Source: Mytilus galloprovincialis (taxonomy: Eukaryota; Mollusca; Bivalvia; Mytilida; Mytilidae). Taken from it: 64,000 bases of DNA. A program made the position numbers and the translations under genes. Under the pieces are notes generated by a model. That model ran no database searches, was not told the origin of the DNA, and saw only the letters and a list, made by a program, of their open reading frames with translations. The stretch covers positions 38,221,440-38,285,439 of the forward strand of contig NC_134841.1 in assembly GCF_965363235.1 (NCBI RefSeq), written 5' to 3'. This document shows, piece after piece, positions 48,110 through 60,092 of the stretch (position 1 is the first letter of the stretch; every line of letters starts with the position of its first letter).

Positions 48110-51073
48110 ATGAATACTTTTATAACCGTACTCCTAGTGTCCGTTGCCTTTGCAAATGCTGTACCCAGATTTGGCGGCGGTAAAGGAGGTAAGTTGTTTT
48201 CATTTACATTATATGATTATCGCTATATTTTACAAAATATAGGACAAATTCACCAGGGATTACACTCATTACTTTTTTGGGCAATGATTCTATTTATTCT
48301 AATTTGTTTAAATATTATTTTAAGTAATTTGGTGATCTGTAATTAGTTGCATGAATGATTCTTAAAAAAAAAATTAATATTGATTTTCGACAATCTGATA
48401 TTCATTCTGAGACTTGATTCATTTTCATGACGAATCTTACATGACTTAGATTAACGATTGTGGATGGTCTGTTGAACGTCCAAGGGCTTTTATTAATATA
48501 TCATGCACACATAGTACAAGCAAGAAACAGAATTAAGTACATGAAGGGATAAATTCCAAAAATAAACCAACCTGGTCTTTAACCTTCAAACTGGGCAATT
48601 ACGGATTCCTCAGTTTGTTGTGGCAAGGGATTTATAACGTGTAAAGAGCGTTGAACTCCCAAAGAGTAAATGCACGTTACTGCGTAACGTAACGTGACAC
48701 TACAAAAGCGCCGTTTTCCAAATTTATACGATTTTACATACTCTTGGTTGAACTTTCAAAAATAGTCTACCCCCAAATGTCAGAATAAAAAATTCTCAAC
48801 ACTTTTTATTATATCTGTCTGTAAATACTTAGGTATGGTAATTGTTTCGCTTGGATTTTGTTTTAAACAAATCTGTATAAACGAATTCAGATTTTATTTA
48901 GGGATAAATTTGTATACGTCCCTGATATTACGTCTAAAAACCGATTTGTCTTATGAAGTGAGAAATAATTTTAGATTATAATAATCGTCTTGTCCGTAAA
49001 GTATAATAACAAATTATAGAAATATGGCACCAATTTTATTTACAATACCGATAACAAAAGACAACGAAAGTTTATAGAAAAATGACTGTAAATTTACTAG
49101 AAAATCATAAAAATTCTGCAAACAACAAAATATGTTTTTCTATCATTTAATATAGTTGTATGAATTATTTCAGTAGGTGGATCAATCAGTGGGTCAATTG
49201 ATGGATCTATTGGCGGAAATGTTGGAGGTGGCTTTGGAAGTGGACTTTCTAGTTCTCTCAGTGGTGCTCTTAGCGGAAACTTGGGTGGTGGCATTGGAAG
49301 CGGAATTGGCGGCGTAGATGTATCTAACTCTCTCAATGCTGCTCTTAGTGGAAATTTTGGGGGTAGTCTAGGAGGTGGGTTCGGCGGAAGTGGACTATCT
49401 AGTTCACTCAACGCTGCTTTAAGTGGAAACTTGGCCGGAGGCATTGGAGGTGGTCTTGGAGGCAGTGGAATATCCAATTCTCTTGCTGGTGCTCTAAGTG
49501 GAAATTTGGGAGGTAGTCTAGGAGGTGGTCTCGGCGGTAGTGGACTATCTAGTTCTCTCAACGCTGCATTAAGCGGAAATTTGGGAGGAAGTCTAGGAAG
49601 CGGTATTGGTGGCAGTGGCATTTCAGGTTCTCTGGCTGGTGCTCTAAGCGGAAATTTGGGAGGTGGAATTAGTGGTGTTGGTGCCGGCAGATCTATCTCA
49701 ATCAGCATAAGTGCATACCTTAGATTGATTTCCTACATCTCTGCTCTTCAACAAACCATCTCTGCCAATACCTTAGCAGCCAGTTTGAGCGGTGGAATCA
49801 GTGGTGGAATCAGTGGAGGAATTGGTGGTGGAGTAGGAGGTGGATTCACTGGTGGTGCTGGATCTAACTTTGCTGGACAATTTGACGGTGGATTTGCTGG
49901 TTCTGTTGGAAGATCTGGATTCGGAACTGGAGTAGGAAGCAGCGGATTTGCTGGACAATTCGGAAGTGGATTCGTTGCACAAAGCCAAAATATCGGAGGT
50001 ATTGGAGGAGCCAGTGGTTTAAGTGGAGGACTTTCCGGAGGATTGAGTGGTGGAATTTCTGGTGGACTAGGAGGTGGTATTGGAGGTGGTGCAGGAGGAA
50101 TCAGCAGTGGAAGCCTTCAAGGTCAGTATTCTATGTAAAAGAATTAAACAAATTCAAACAGGAATTGTTAGATATGAAATTTTGAGATGCGGTACTTAAT
50201 ATGAAGATAAGGTATTAGAAGGGAAATATACAAAACATTTCATTAAGTATTGTAAATAACATTAATAATTTCATAAAAATCGACTTAAAATCGAATACGA
50301 TTTCCCTTGTTGTTTTCCCTTTTTAGTAGGATGGGGATCGGGGGTACAGTTCAACCATGTGATTGCCTTGAATCGGAAGCCATTGTTTTTTATATAAGCA
50401 CTAGTGTAACTTATTACGAACCTGAAATGTGTAAATAATGGTCTGCTGTTTGACAAAGTTTTCCCATTGAGTAAAACTACGAGTTGTTGTGTATATATTA
50501 TTCTTTTTAACTTCATCTATAATCTTTATGTTGTTTTCAGCTGCTCTTCAAGGAAGTGTAAGCAGTGGACTCGGTGGCAGATCTGTTGGAAAAGGTAAGC
50601 TTTTTAACAAGTTTAAGATATAACAAGATAGATATAATGATTTTAATCATACAATAGTAACATGTACAGATTACTTGATAGTTAGGGCCAATTTACCTAA
50701 TAAATTTTTTAGTCACTAAGAAAAAACATTTTTTTGTACATAACACAAACCGTCAGTTTTCTAGTATTACTAAATTCAATATGTAATTGCTCACAATTGG
50801 GGGTCCTTTGTCGCTTATTTCCATGTGCTTTGGTGTCTGACGATGGCGAATTGATTCATTTCCAATCCTATATCTTCTAATTCATAATATGCTCAAATAG
50901 GAAAAGTGATCAATTACAGTGTACATGTAATTGGTCTCCCCCATTCAGCGTCAATTTCCATTTGAATGTGTAATCTATGTTTATTTTTGTAAAATGTGTA
51001 TGCAAAATGTAATACATTTTTCAATTAGATATACTAATATATACAATTTCTTTTTGTAGGATCAGCATACTAA
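48110..51073 (+). CDS. Gene D: secreted glycine/serine-rich silk-like protein
   Basis: Coding exons are 48110-48188 (exon from 48105), 49174-50121, 50541-50594 and 51060-51073, with a 5'UTR exon at about 47861-47896. The 364-residue protein is nearly the same as gene C: signal peptide MNTFITVLLVSVAFANA, then VPRFGGGKG, six SGNLGG repeats, the island at residues 200-220, and the end GSAY. It is four residues longer than C because the second repeat carries the fuller GGSLGGGFGGS spacer. Intron 2 (985 bp) has about 490 bp (48405-48900) not found in gene C. Introns 3 and 4 are short (419 and 465 bp) and lack the insertions seen in C. Retention of intron 3 would add only QYSM before a stop, as in C. 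A matrix or fibre role is inferred. Confidence 0.9.
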
Positions 51074-51156
51074 ATAACATATGTATATTTATTTGACGCC
51101 TGAAGTCGATGAACGAACAACTCCATTTCTCTTTTGTTGTATTTACTTGGTATTAG

Positions 51157-51162
51157 AATAAA
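51157..51162 (+). terminator. Gene D polyadenylation signal AATAAA
   Basis: AATAAA lies 84 bp after the stop, in a 3'UTR identical to that of gene C up to about 51177. Confidence 0.8.
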
Positions 51163-51284
51163 CATTGTCATCAGAATCACTTGTGTTCAAAAGTTAATTT
51201 CCCTCATAATACAGTCATTTCAAAATATTAACCACGATCATTTGATTAAGACTTTCCAAGTTCAGAACCGAGTGAAACAGAACA

Positions 51285-51535
51285 ATAATAAGATTGACAA
51301 ATAAAACAACATAAACACCAAACCACAAAAAAAAAAAAAAACCGAACACATAAAAACACAGAAACGAACTACATGATAACAACTGCTACATTCCTGACTT
51401 GATAAAGGTCATTTTAAGAAAAATGGTAGTTTTAACCTGGTTTTATAGCTACAAAAATAATTTCCCGCTTATATGGCAATGTTACAAACACTGCTAAAAT
51501 GAAAACATTACAAAATGAAGCATGTAAAGAGAAAA
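51285..51535 (+). repeat. Dispersed repeat family 1b copy, diverged
   Basis: ACACAGAAACGAACTACATG and TTAACCTGGTTTTATAGC are recognisable. It lies just downstream of gene D. Confidence 0.45.
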
Positions 51536-51629
51536 GAGTCATAAAAAACTGAAGTGTTAGTGACTAAACATCGTTAATTTGATCGAATCATTGATATGTT
51601 CATAATAACAAATTAACTGTTAACAAAAC

Positions 51630-51855
51630 TTAGAATTTTTTAAATATTAAGGCTTTTCTACTTCAGGAGTAGATTACCTTAGCTGTATTTGGCAAAACTT
51701 TTAGGAATTTTTGGTCTTCAATGCTCTTCAACTTCGTACTTTATTTGGCCTTTTAAACATTTTTCGATTCGAACTCCACTGATGAGTCTTTTGTAGACGA
51801 AACGCGCATCTGACGTAAATATAAGATTTTAATCCTGGTATCTATGATGAGTTTA
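51630..51855 (+). mobile_element. Short hammerhead-bearing retroelement copy 3, diverged
   Basis: Follows the same order of blocks as copies 1 and 2 (TAGATTACCTTAGC, CAATGCTCTTCAACTT, then the hammerhead, then AATCCTGGTATC), with many substitutions. It lies downstream of gene D. Confidence 0.55.
51773..51816 (+). ncRNA. Hammerhead ribozyme-like motif with ATC cleavage triplet
   Basis: CTGATGA (51779-51785), a GTC/GAC stem II and GAAAC are kept. The triplet is ATC rather than GTC, which the NUH rule permits. Stem I is weakened, so activity is doubtful. Confidence 0.5.
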
Positions 51856-51859
51856 TTGA

Positions 51860-53050
51860 CAAACGATCACTATTTATTACGAAAAGGAAAATGAATAGAA
51901 AAAAATAACCCTAAGCTCTATCAAGATATTTCCTGAGCCCCCTGAATAGAACTAAAGCCTTATAGACATGCACTTGAGAGCTGTTTTATCTGGTGCTAAC
52001 AAAATACATCATATTTCACAATTATCTTGCACACAATGCTCAAACTGTGTATTTACTTCTATGCAGAAGTTGAAAACGATATGTTGCTGAGTCAGATCAA
52101 TCATTCACAAACCTGAGATCAGCCATCGTAATGAACATTAATGTACGAAAGACCTTCATCACAATCGAAATTCAAGAATCACCACAGTTAGGCAGATTTA
52201 AATCGATTACCATCATTGACCACAACACTACTTGGTCTTCAGAGGAAAGAACCAAATAGGAAAAGATTTCAAATAAGATTTCAAGCCATGACACCAATTG
52301 CTATCTATAACATAGTTATCAAAGGTACAAGGATTATAATTTAATACCCCAGTTATGTTGTATTGTGTATGTATGTAAGTGTGTGATACATTAGTGGGCG
52401 ACTTTTGAAGTCTGAGTATGATGTTTCTACTTGAAAGTCAGACATTGTTTGTTTCTACAACCCTTGCAAGAGACTGATAAGGATAAACCAACCGTCATCA
52501 GCAACTCTTTAATGGTTGACTTTTTTCTACTAAAACCCAGTTCGGGTAGCTCTTGGTAGATCTGTGTTTCTTAAGGCGGTTTTCTTCTTTCTTACCAATT
52601 TTCGCGAATAAAGTTAGACAAATTTATCCAATAAAGGAAGGTAAAACACAGGTTGATGCTACTTGCAGTGAAGGATTTGCTTACCATTCCAAAATCCAAG
52701 AGATAACTAGAGTTAATTAGTAGGATTTATGTTGTTAAGTCTTAGTTTATATACGTTGTGTTTTGTATGCTATTGTTTATCTAATGCTCGTCTTTAGCTC
52801 ATCTGGCTAACTTTTGAAAATGTTCTCCTTTAGGGTAAAATTAACCCAACTTGACCTCAATCATTATTGGGGTATCTAGTTTGAAAATGTGCGTGATGAC
52901 CCTCGCGTAGCAACCAAACATGGCCATGAAGGCTAAAAAGAGGTGTTAAATGCAAGTTTTGTCTTTCATTTTTAAATTAAGTAAATCTGACAGGGGCAAA
53001 AATGTTCAAAATGTTGTACTCTACCTATTGTATATATTTTTCATAATTGT
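51860..53050. other. Intergenic DNA downstream of gene D
   Basis: 51855-52000 resembles the regions downstream of genes C (42515-42720) and E (63805-64000). The rest has no recognised feature except a repeat tail at 52311. Confidence 0.45.
52311..52362 (-). mobile_element. Tail fragment of the hammerhead-bearing family
   Basis: The minus strand carries ATTAAATTATAATCCTTGTACCTTTGATAACTATG, the family's 3' part (quoted here only as its key blocks ATTATAATCC and TTTGATAACT), without a ribozyme core. Confidence 0.45.
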
Positions 53051-53370
53051 CAGACGACTTTTGATAGGAGTTAATACCTTATACGACAAATTTTACCGTT
53101 TTTGTTCTTAAAAATCATATAACAGATACAAAGAGACATTAAATTGCAAAAGTTATCAACAAGACAAATTTTACAAATAAGTTAGCATTGTCAAAATCGT
53201 CAGCCGACTTTTGATAGGAGTTAATACCTTATATGACAAATTTTACCGTTTTTGTTCTTAAAAATCATATAACAGATACAAAGAGACATTAAATTGCAAA
53301 AGTTATCAACAAGACAAATTTTACAAATAAGTTAGCATTATCAAAATCGTCAGCCGACTCCTTATTAGAA
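53051..53370. repeat. 150-bp tandem duplication
   Basis: Units 53051-53200 and 53201-53350 are almost identical, and a third begins at 53351 but diverges quickly. Each starts at CAG(A/C)CGACTTTTGATAGG. Confidence 0.85.
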
Positions 53371-54094
53371 TTATTGCCCTTTGATGATGATTTTTACCAT
53401 TTTATCCTGTAGCTCAATCCATATCGTAAACTTGGATACATATGATAGTTCTTTTCGAAGCTGTGATATTTTCATATATATGGTTAAATTTGCAGGGTAC
53501 GAAATATGATTACTGTTTCTGTAAATTAGCATACCCCGAACATCCTTTCGTGATGCAGCTCCTCACGGCAAAAATCCCTTTTATTAATTCTTCTATGTTC
53601 CTCTACTTTTCAAATCACCACAAATGGTAAAGCTCAGTCATTTGTAAAAAAATTCCAATATCATTACACAGAGATTTTTTTATTACACACAACTTTTGTG
53701 TTCCTCATTTCGAGGCGCATTAGGAATATTGACCCATATAAGCTAAAATGACCAACAAGACAAGACCTACAATTAAGACAAATATTTTTGATGTTTAAAT
53801 AAAAAGATTTTTACTCTATATTAAATCTCTTGCCTCTGTGTGATTCGACAATGAATACAAATTAGAAAATCTATCAATATAGAACGATATGGTTTCCTGT
53901 TCAATTATTTCTTAAATGTCCAAAGACTCTCGGGGACTGAGATATGCGTTACTGCATGGCAAAAATTCTAAAGTCGACAACTTTAATCTTTGTAACAATT
54001 TAAATATAGACAAGAGAAACCAAAATGACACAAAATATACAACAAAAACTACTAAACAAACTCATCATAGATACCAGGACTTAATTTTGTATAT

Positions 54095-54136
54095 ACGCCA
54101 GACGCGCGTTTCGTCTTCAAAATTCATCAGTGACAA
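54095..54136 (-). ncRNA. Hammerhead ribozyme-like motif, minus strand
   Basis: On the minus strand CTGATGA, a weak stem II, GAAAC, GCGCGTC and a TGGCGT stem I partner appear in order. The copy ends with TCCTGGTATCTATGATGAG at about 54061-54080. The core is intact, while stem II is unlike that of copies 1 and 2. Confidence 0.5.
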
Positions 54137-54223
54137 CTCGTGGTTCATCTCAGATCTTGAAGAATAGTTGGCCTCATTGCCAAAACAATTCGGGGAAATC
54201 TTCCCAGTTGTGATATATAATAA

Positions 54224-54363
54224 GTTATCTACGTTCATATCCGAAGATATGGATATTTTAACACCCTGAAGTACCCCGGTGCACCATGAGGCGTAGCCGA
54301 AGGGTGTACAGTGTTCTGAAGGGTGTTAAAATATCCATATCTACGGATATGAACGTAGATAAC
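54224..54363. repeat. Near-perfect 43-bp inverted repeat (hairpin)
   Basis: 54224-54266 and 54321-54363 pair at 42 of 43 positions, starting GTTATCTACGTTCATATCC. The 54-bp spacer is more GC-rich. It may be a MITE or a foldback element. Confidence 0.8.
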
Positions 54364-54366
54364 GAA

Positions 54367-55000
54367 TTCATCCCCGGTCTTAGTCCGAATCGGACGAGTT
54401 TTATGGAAATTCGGGTACAAAGTGTAACGTGAAAACAACGTTATTTTCATTATCTAAAAAAGTTTTATTGGAATTTAGAACTTTTACATATTTTTTACGG
54501 GGTGTAGGGTACTACCTTTGGTAGAACCATACAGGTAGTCAGATATAAGAAGTTTTTAATTAATACGGAGACAGAGAAACTGGATTGAGTCAAAATTGGC
54601 GCTCAATGTTGTGAGAGTTACGTCATAGATGGTGTGACGTTAACGTGGATCATTTGCATAGCTAGGTCAGTAGTCCCATTCCTTGAAAATGTGGCAGTCA
54701 AGTGATATATTTAATGAAATGAGTGTAAATGATCGGCATAATAGGACAAAATCGTTAATGAATTAAATATTTAATTACAAAAATCATGAATAATCTACAG
54801 AATTTGATATTTCACAAGGAGCAATCATGGAACTAAGGAAAATTTGGGTGAAGTTCCACGGGATAATGGTTAGCAACGTCCGGTGATATTGGTTAGCAAC
54901 ACGCAGGGGCTATTGGTTAGCAACACCCAGGGGCTATGGGTTTTGTAACGACGTGCGTTAAACAATCAAAATCCTAGATATATACTAAGCCGGGGATAAA
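54367..55000. mobile_element. Putative element with short terminal inverted repeats
   Basis: TTCATCCCCGGTCTTAGT (54367-54384) faces ACTAAGCCGGGGATAAA (54984-55000). Inside, 54868-54950 holds three copies of a ~30-bp unit with GGTTAGCAAC. There is no transposase. Confidence 0.45.
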
Positions 55001-55004
55001 TGTA

Positions 55005-56200
55005 GATCTCTACTGATCGCATTGCGAATTTGTAGATTAAAGTCAACATATGAAGCATGCTAAATTGTATCTGAGATATACTTTATCTAAAATTTTATTG
55101 ATTACTTTTGTAGTCACCAACCTTTAATTTAAGGTTTGTCAAGGGAATCGATTTACTTTGGTGGAATGTGAATTTAAGGATGATGCGAGCTTACTCATTT
55201 CTTTACTAGTATACTTTTCTTGGGTTGATGTTTCAGAGTAACAATGAACAGAACTTTGTTTGTTGATTATACTTCTTCTTCGAAGTGTCGTATGATGGAT
55301 ATTGTCGGTTCGCAAGTGATTTGTCAACAGTATTTCAATTTCCGTTATATGATTATGTGTTAAAGTTGTATTCCGTATAGAATGATAACTTCCATTAAAC
55401 CGCTATCAATTGTTTATCAGGAACATACAGAGAAATAAAACATTGAAAGCCATCATCTGCATCGTTCACCGTCCCCCCCCCCCCTCCGGTTGCATTAAGA
55501 TATGACAAAATATGTATTATTTTTTCATTTATGATAGGTTTTCATAAGCAAACATAATTATGATTTGCTGACAACAAACACAATGCACTTCATTGTCATA
55601 TTGTATTTCGTTTAATATACAACGGGTTTAACTGCACGTGCTATCCAACAGAGTGTTAAACAAAATAATGCATGGAAAACAAACCAATAACTTAGAATAA
55701 CTAAAAACAAAAGCAAAAACATGTAATTGAAAAAATGTTAAGGCTTCTTTTTATTATTTTATGTGATTTTGAAAAGTTGATCGTGTGTACATTTTTACAA
55801 TAAAGCGCTTCCGTTGATGGTTTCTTTTCATTAATTTTAGTGATTACAAATACTTTCATATCGGTACAGTGTATTTTTGTCTTTTTGTAAGTTTCTTTTG
55901 TGCTTCACGCCGTTTGAACCATTTCTAACGGATTTAGTTTTTTGATAGTTTGTTTTGTTGGACCATGGTCATGGGTAGGGTGGGGGAGTTTTGAGTGCTT
56001 ACAAACTTGTGAATCCCACCCCTTTATGTATATTTAGTGGTTGTCGATGGTTGATCTCTGTTATTTTCTGTTTTGTCATGTCGAGGCTTTATGTAGCTGA
56101 CTATTTGGCTTAGGTTTTTCACAATGCGGAACACCGTACACTGACATATGCTTGCTTGAATCTTCGTCACTTAGACCGTTAAATAGACAATAACTGTTTA
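55005..56200. other. Intergenic DNA, nothing recognised
   Basis: A C-tract at about 55471-55484 and short frames only. The stretch 57300-58260 likewise shows nothing supportable. Confidence 0.45.
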
Positions 56201-56201
56201 A

Positions 56202-56316
56202 TGACTTTAAATATCATCTGTATTTGTACGAGGCTAGGAAACAAGGTGTATGCGAGCTTTTAGTGAGCTTATACACCTGTTTCGAGCCGAGTACAAATAC
56301 AGCTGATATTTAAAGA
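56202..56316. repeat. Imperfect inverted repeat of about 45-bp arms
   Basis: Left arm 56202-56250 (CTGTATTTGTACGAGGCT) faces right arm 56272-56316 (AGCCGAGTACAAATACAG). Confidence 0.7.
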
Positions 56317-56738
56317 CAATAAAATGTTATTGTCTTTATTCTGAAATTAATTCTGTTTATTATTTGTGTTTTGAAAGACACAAAAACACATGTCTTGCAT
56401 TTATTTTCGATTTGAAATCCCTTAAGGCCCGTGTAGTAATTAATACAATAATGACACATTTAGCTGAAGACGGGTTCGAAAACAAAACGATTCTCGAATT
56501 GTCAACAATAATACATCGCTCAAGGTGAAGAATTATCTATTTTAACATAACAACTAGTTTCAAAAGTAAAAACAAATAACAATTTGTCCAATTTGAAACA
56601 AGCGTGTACGAGTTGTCCTACGCTTCAGACTCGACATTCACTAAACATGCATGCTGAAAATGACATGGTTGTTTTTGTTACACAATCATACACTGTTATG
56701 ATATTGTAATTATAATATTTATTTATGATGGCCTTATT

Positions 56739-57298
56739 TGTGTTGTGTGGCCTGATAAAAAAAAACAACTTATAACTGTACTGTTTAGAAATCCCTGGAA
56801 CAATCACAGAATGATTGGAACTTTCAATTTGACTTACATAATGATTCCAGAATGATCATAATAAAAGATGCGTAATTTAAACTTCTACATTTTACTAGAA
56901 ACTTCCGTTGTAACTTTTTATGACGTTCCATTTCTAGAGTGTTCTAGAAATTTCCGTGACAACTATATATATACAGAAAGTAAAGTTAAACTCTCAGACG
57001 TAGACATCGATAGACATTAGTACTCATAGCATTTGGATTGACTCTTTAATTCTACAAACAGCATCATACTGGATTGTGACCTTAGTAGTGAACGTATTAT
57101 TCAGATTAGATTCCGAGAAGACTTCCGGATACAGATAAAGATAAAAGATTGGACTCATATTTTGACAGTTAATTTGACAGTAATATTTGTGCAATACTTC
57201 TTGTAAACTTTTGTATAATAAATCTTGTTAAATCATATTATTGATTTGTGTCTTTTGTTGACTACAATTTAAAGGCAATCTCTGGCCGTAACAACACA
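56739..57298 (+). mobile_element. Possible solo LTR
   Basis: A 560 bp segment bounded by TGTGTTGTGTGGCC and GGCCGTAACAACACA, an imperfect inverted pair ending TG...CA. It holds a TATATATATA stretch near 56964 and AATAAA near 57216 in the expected order for an LTR. No internal region and no clear target duplication are seen. It is treated as a fossil and the call is tentative. Confidence 0.35.
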
Positions 57299-59385
57299 TT
57301 CAAGTTTTGAAATCGATAGTTGTCATCGTAGAAAAGACTGCTGTTCATGTGTGTATGTTATCAGAAAATTGGTGTGATTCTTATTGCTCTAAAGAAATGT
57401 TTGAAAACAAACAGAACGTATAAAAGTAATCGTTAATTCGCAATTCATACGTAATTGGAATGCGACTGCAATACACATGCTGAGGTCACGCAGATTCATA
57501 CAATACTCAGTCCGGCAGTTGGCGGAGCTTTAAAGCGATATCTGTATAGTATACAGATACAGCATAGCGATATATGTAGGGCTGTATCTCTATAGTAGAA
57601 CACCCAATACAGGATAACGAAATTTTTCTCATTGGAATTCATTCAACACCTCATAAGTATATTTCATTTATGTATGATATCTCAGTAGGTATATCTATTA
57701 TCTGAATGAAAGACGTTCGGTACTCAGTTTCAAAATAATAAGCTTTTCATAACACTAGTATATATTGATAGGGTATTAATAAAGAAACCAAAAAATAAAA
57801 AAAAAAATAAAAGGTCAATGACCTTGTTTTCGAGATATTAGCCATTGAAATTTGACAAAAATTCTCAACATGACAAGCGAACATCCTTAATTATGCTTTC
57901 ATTTTTCTTCTTCTTCGATCTTTTTGAAAAAAATTTTTTTTTTCACAGACATAAAAAAATCCAAACATCTTGTTAATAGATTGAACACACATAAGTAGCA
58001 TACTTGTTGAAGTGACTTCAGCTTTGAAAAAGTAACTGCAGTGGAACCGGTAGAAGTGTTAACGGTTGTACATCATTTTGTTGTTATCAGTCTGAAAATG
58101 ATTAAGACCGTAGCCTTAAGTAATTCTATGAAATAGACGTAATAGTTTAGTTTTAAATATTACAAGATGTGATCGTTCCGTGCTTTCAAAGCCTCGGTAC
58201 GGATATTTGCTTATGCTTTTCATATTGATAACGATTATCTCGATTTCGGATCTCTCAAATATTTTTGATTGATTTTTAATATGAATTTAAAGAGAAGACA
58301 ATTGTAGGTTATATCAAATGCTTCCCTCAATTTCATGAATAATGTGTTTAACGAAAAAACCTACCAACTTCACAGAAATCTTAAACGAGTCTGAGGAATA
58401 TATTGATAAATTTTAAAACTTAAACGATTATTTTTTAAAATTTGATAAAAAATAATTTGACATTTGTCAATGACATTTACGATAACAATGGTGATATCTC
58501 AACAATGTATTTTACTAGTACAATAATAAGTATGTTAGAATAATTGTATAGCAGAAATACACATTTTGTAAAAATCCATCCCAAAAGACTGGGTGAAGAT
58601 GTTAAAGTCTGAAAGTTCAATTAAGAGTATTGTATATATTCCTAGGCATAGCTTGAGGCTTCAAGTTTTTCAACAAACATATTATATGAGTCAATTTATA
58701 AAGATGAAACTGAACCCTCAATTGGTGTTTAATAGAAAATGGATGCGTAATTTATAAATTCATGAACACCGTAGTATTATCCAATTATAATTTTTCGCAT
58801 TTCATATGTAAGAAGAGAATGAATGAAAAAGAAATAGACTGAACCTTTTACAATTCATAATACCTACGCATTCTTTTTTTTAATTTTTTTTTATTATTAA
58901 AATGGAAACAGAAGAACGACCATCTTTGTAATGGATGTAACGTAGAAGAATATTATTACCATTTTTCATTTCTTGTTGATTTTAAGATGATTTAACGAGA
59001 AAATCAAATTTAAATTAAAGAGTATCGTTAATTAAAAGCACTTAGTCTTTGGACGTAAGATTTTTTACCAAAGCATATTTTGGTCTGCATTAATTCTTAC
59101 AATTTTAGTTTTTTCTATACACAAATCATATAATGTATCTAATCAGAAATTGACAAATGTAAATGTTTATCAAATGTTTGTTCAAGAATACATAAACAAA
59201 TATAACGTCACCAAAAAAGAACTATACACTATTGAATAGATAAAAAATATTGCATAAAACTTTTGTACAATTGTATTTTAAGAAATGAATACATAAATAT
59301 ATATAAATAGCTGACAACAAACATGGATAATATGTGGAATATTACAGGCTACATAAAGAAAAAGCATCGACTCCTTAAGTAACAA

Positions 59386-59700
59386 AATGGGGACGAAAGA
59401 TAACAGAGGGACAGCCAAACTCATAGATTGAAAATAAACTGACAACGCAATGGCGGCTAAACATCATACGACAAATACACAAATAATAGTACACAATACA
59501 CAACATAGAAAACTAAAGACTAAGCAACACGTTGAAAGCTATAAAATTATGTGCTGAAGAAATATATAATGTCGTTAAAAAAAGAAACTAAGGTAAAAAC
59601 TCCCTTAGGCAAAAAAGATGGGCGAAAGATACCAGAGAGACAGGTCAGGCTCATAGATCAAAAATAAACTGACAACGCCATGGCTAAAAAAAAAGGCAAC
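59386..59700 (-). mobile_element. Two adjacent 3'-end copies of the reverse-transcriptase element
   Basis: GACGAAAGATAACAGAGGGA at 59390 and GGCGAAAGATACCAGAGAGA at about 59620 each start a copy with the AAACTGACAACGC block. The copies are 59386-59535 and 59614-59700. They lie 0.4-0.7 kb upstream of the gene E promoter module. Confidence 0.5.
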
Positions 59701-60092
59701 GTTGACCTTATATGTTTTTTACTATCTTTAAGTACTTTATGGTTATTTAGCTCTACAAGTATTTGGATTCTTATTTATAATCGGTTTCACATATTCGGCT
59801 TTGAGTGTCCCTTTTGAAGGTTGTTCCGTTTACATGGACCTTTTTACTAGAAGCTTTCTTTGTTACTTGGCAGTCTACTATATAGAACAAACGTATATGC
59901 ATCATGCATGTGACTTTTTTTCAAAGAAACCACAAACAAAGAAAAAAAAAATTCAAATTCAAAATGGCGTCTTACTAAAGTAAAAGCCCGGTATACTGTG
60001 GAATATACCACTTTGACAGAAATATATAACGACGACCATTAATAATATAACAATTTCAAATTACATTGCATTACAATGAAGAAATGACCATA

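Larger units (their letters stand above)
44690..60092. repeat. Segmental duplication upstream of genes D and E
   Basis: Blocks at 44690-44770, 46040-46440 and 47040-47550 upstream of D match blocks at 58262-58350, 58530-58960 and 59090-60090 upstream of E in the same order, for example CTGAAAGTTC and GAGGCTTCAAGTTTT. D carries extra insertions, including the reverse-transcriptase element. Only the ends of the paired span are given here. Confidence 0.6.

Noticed and set aside
53051-53370. Tandem repeats as a possible CRISPR array
   Set aside because: Units are 150 bp and continuous, with no repeat-spacer alternation, and the genome is animal.
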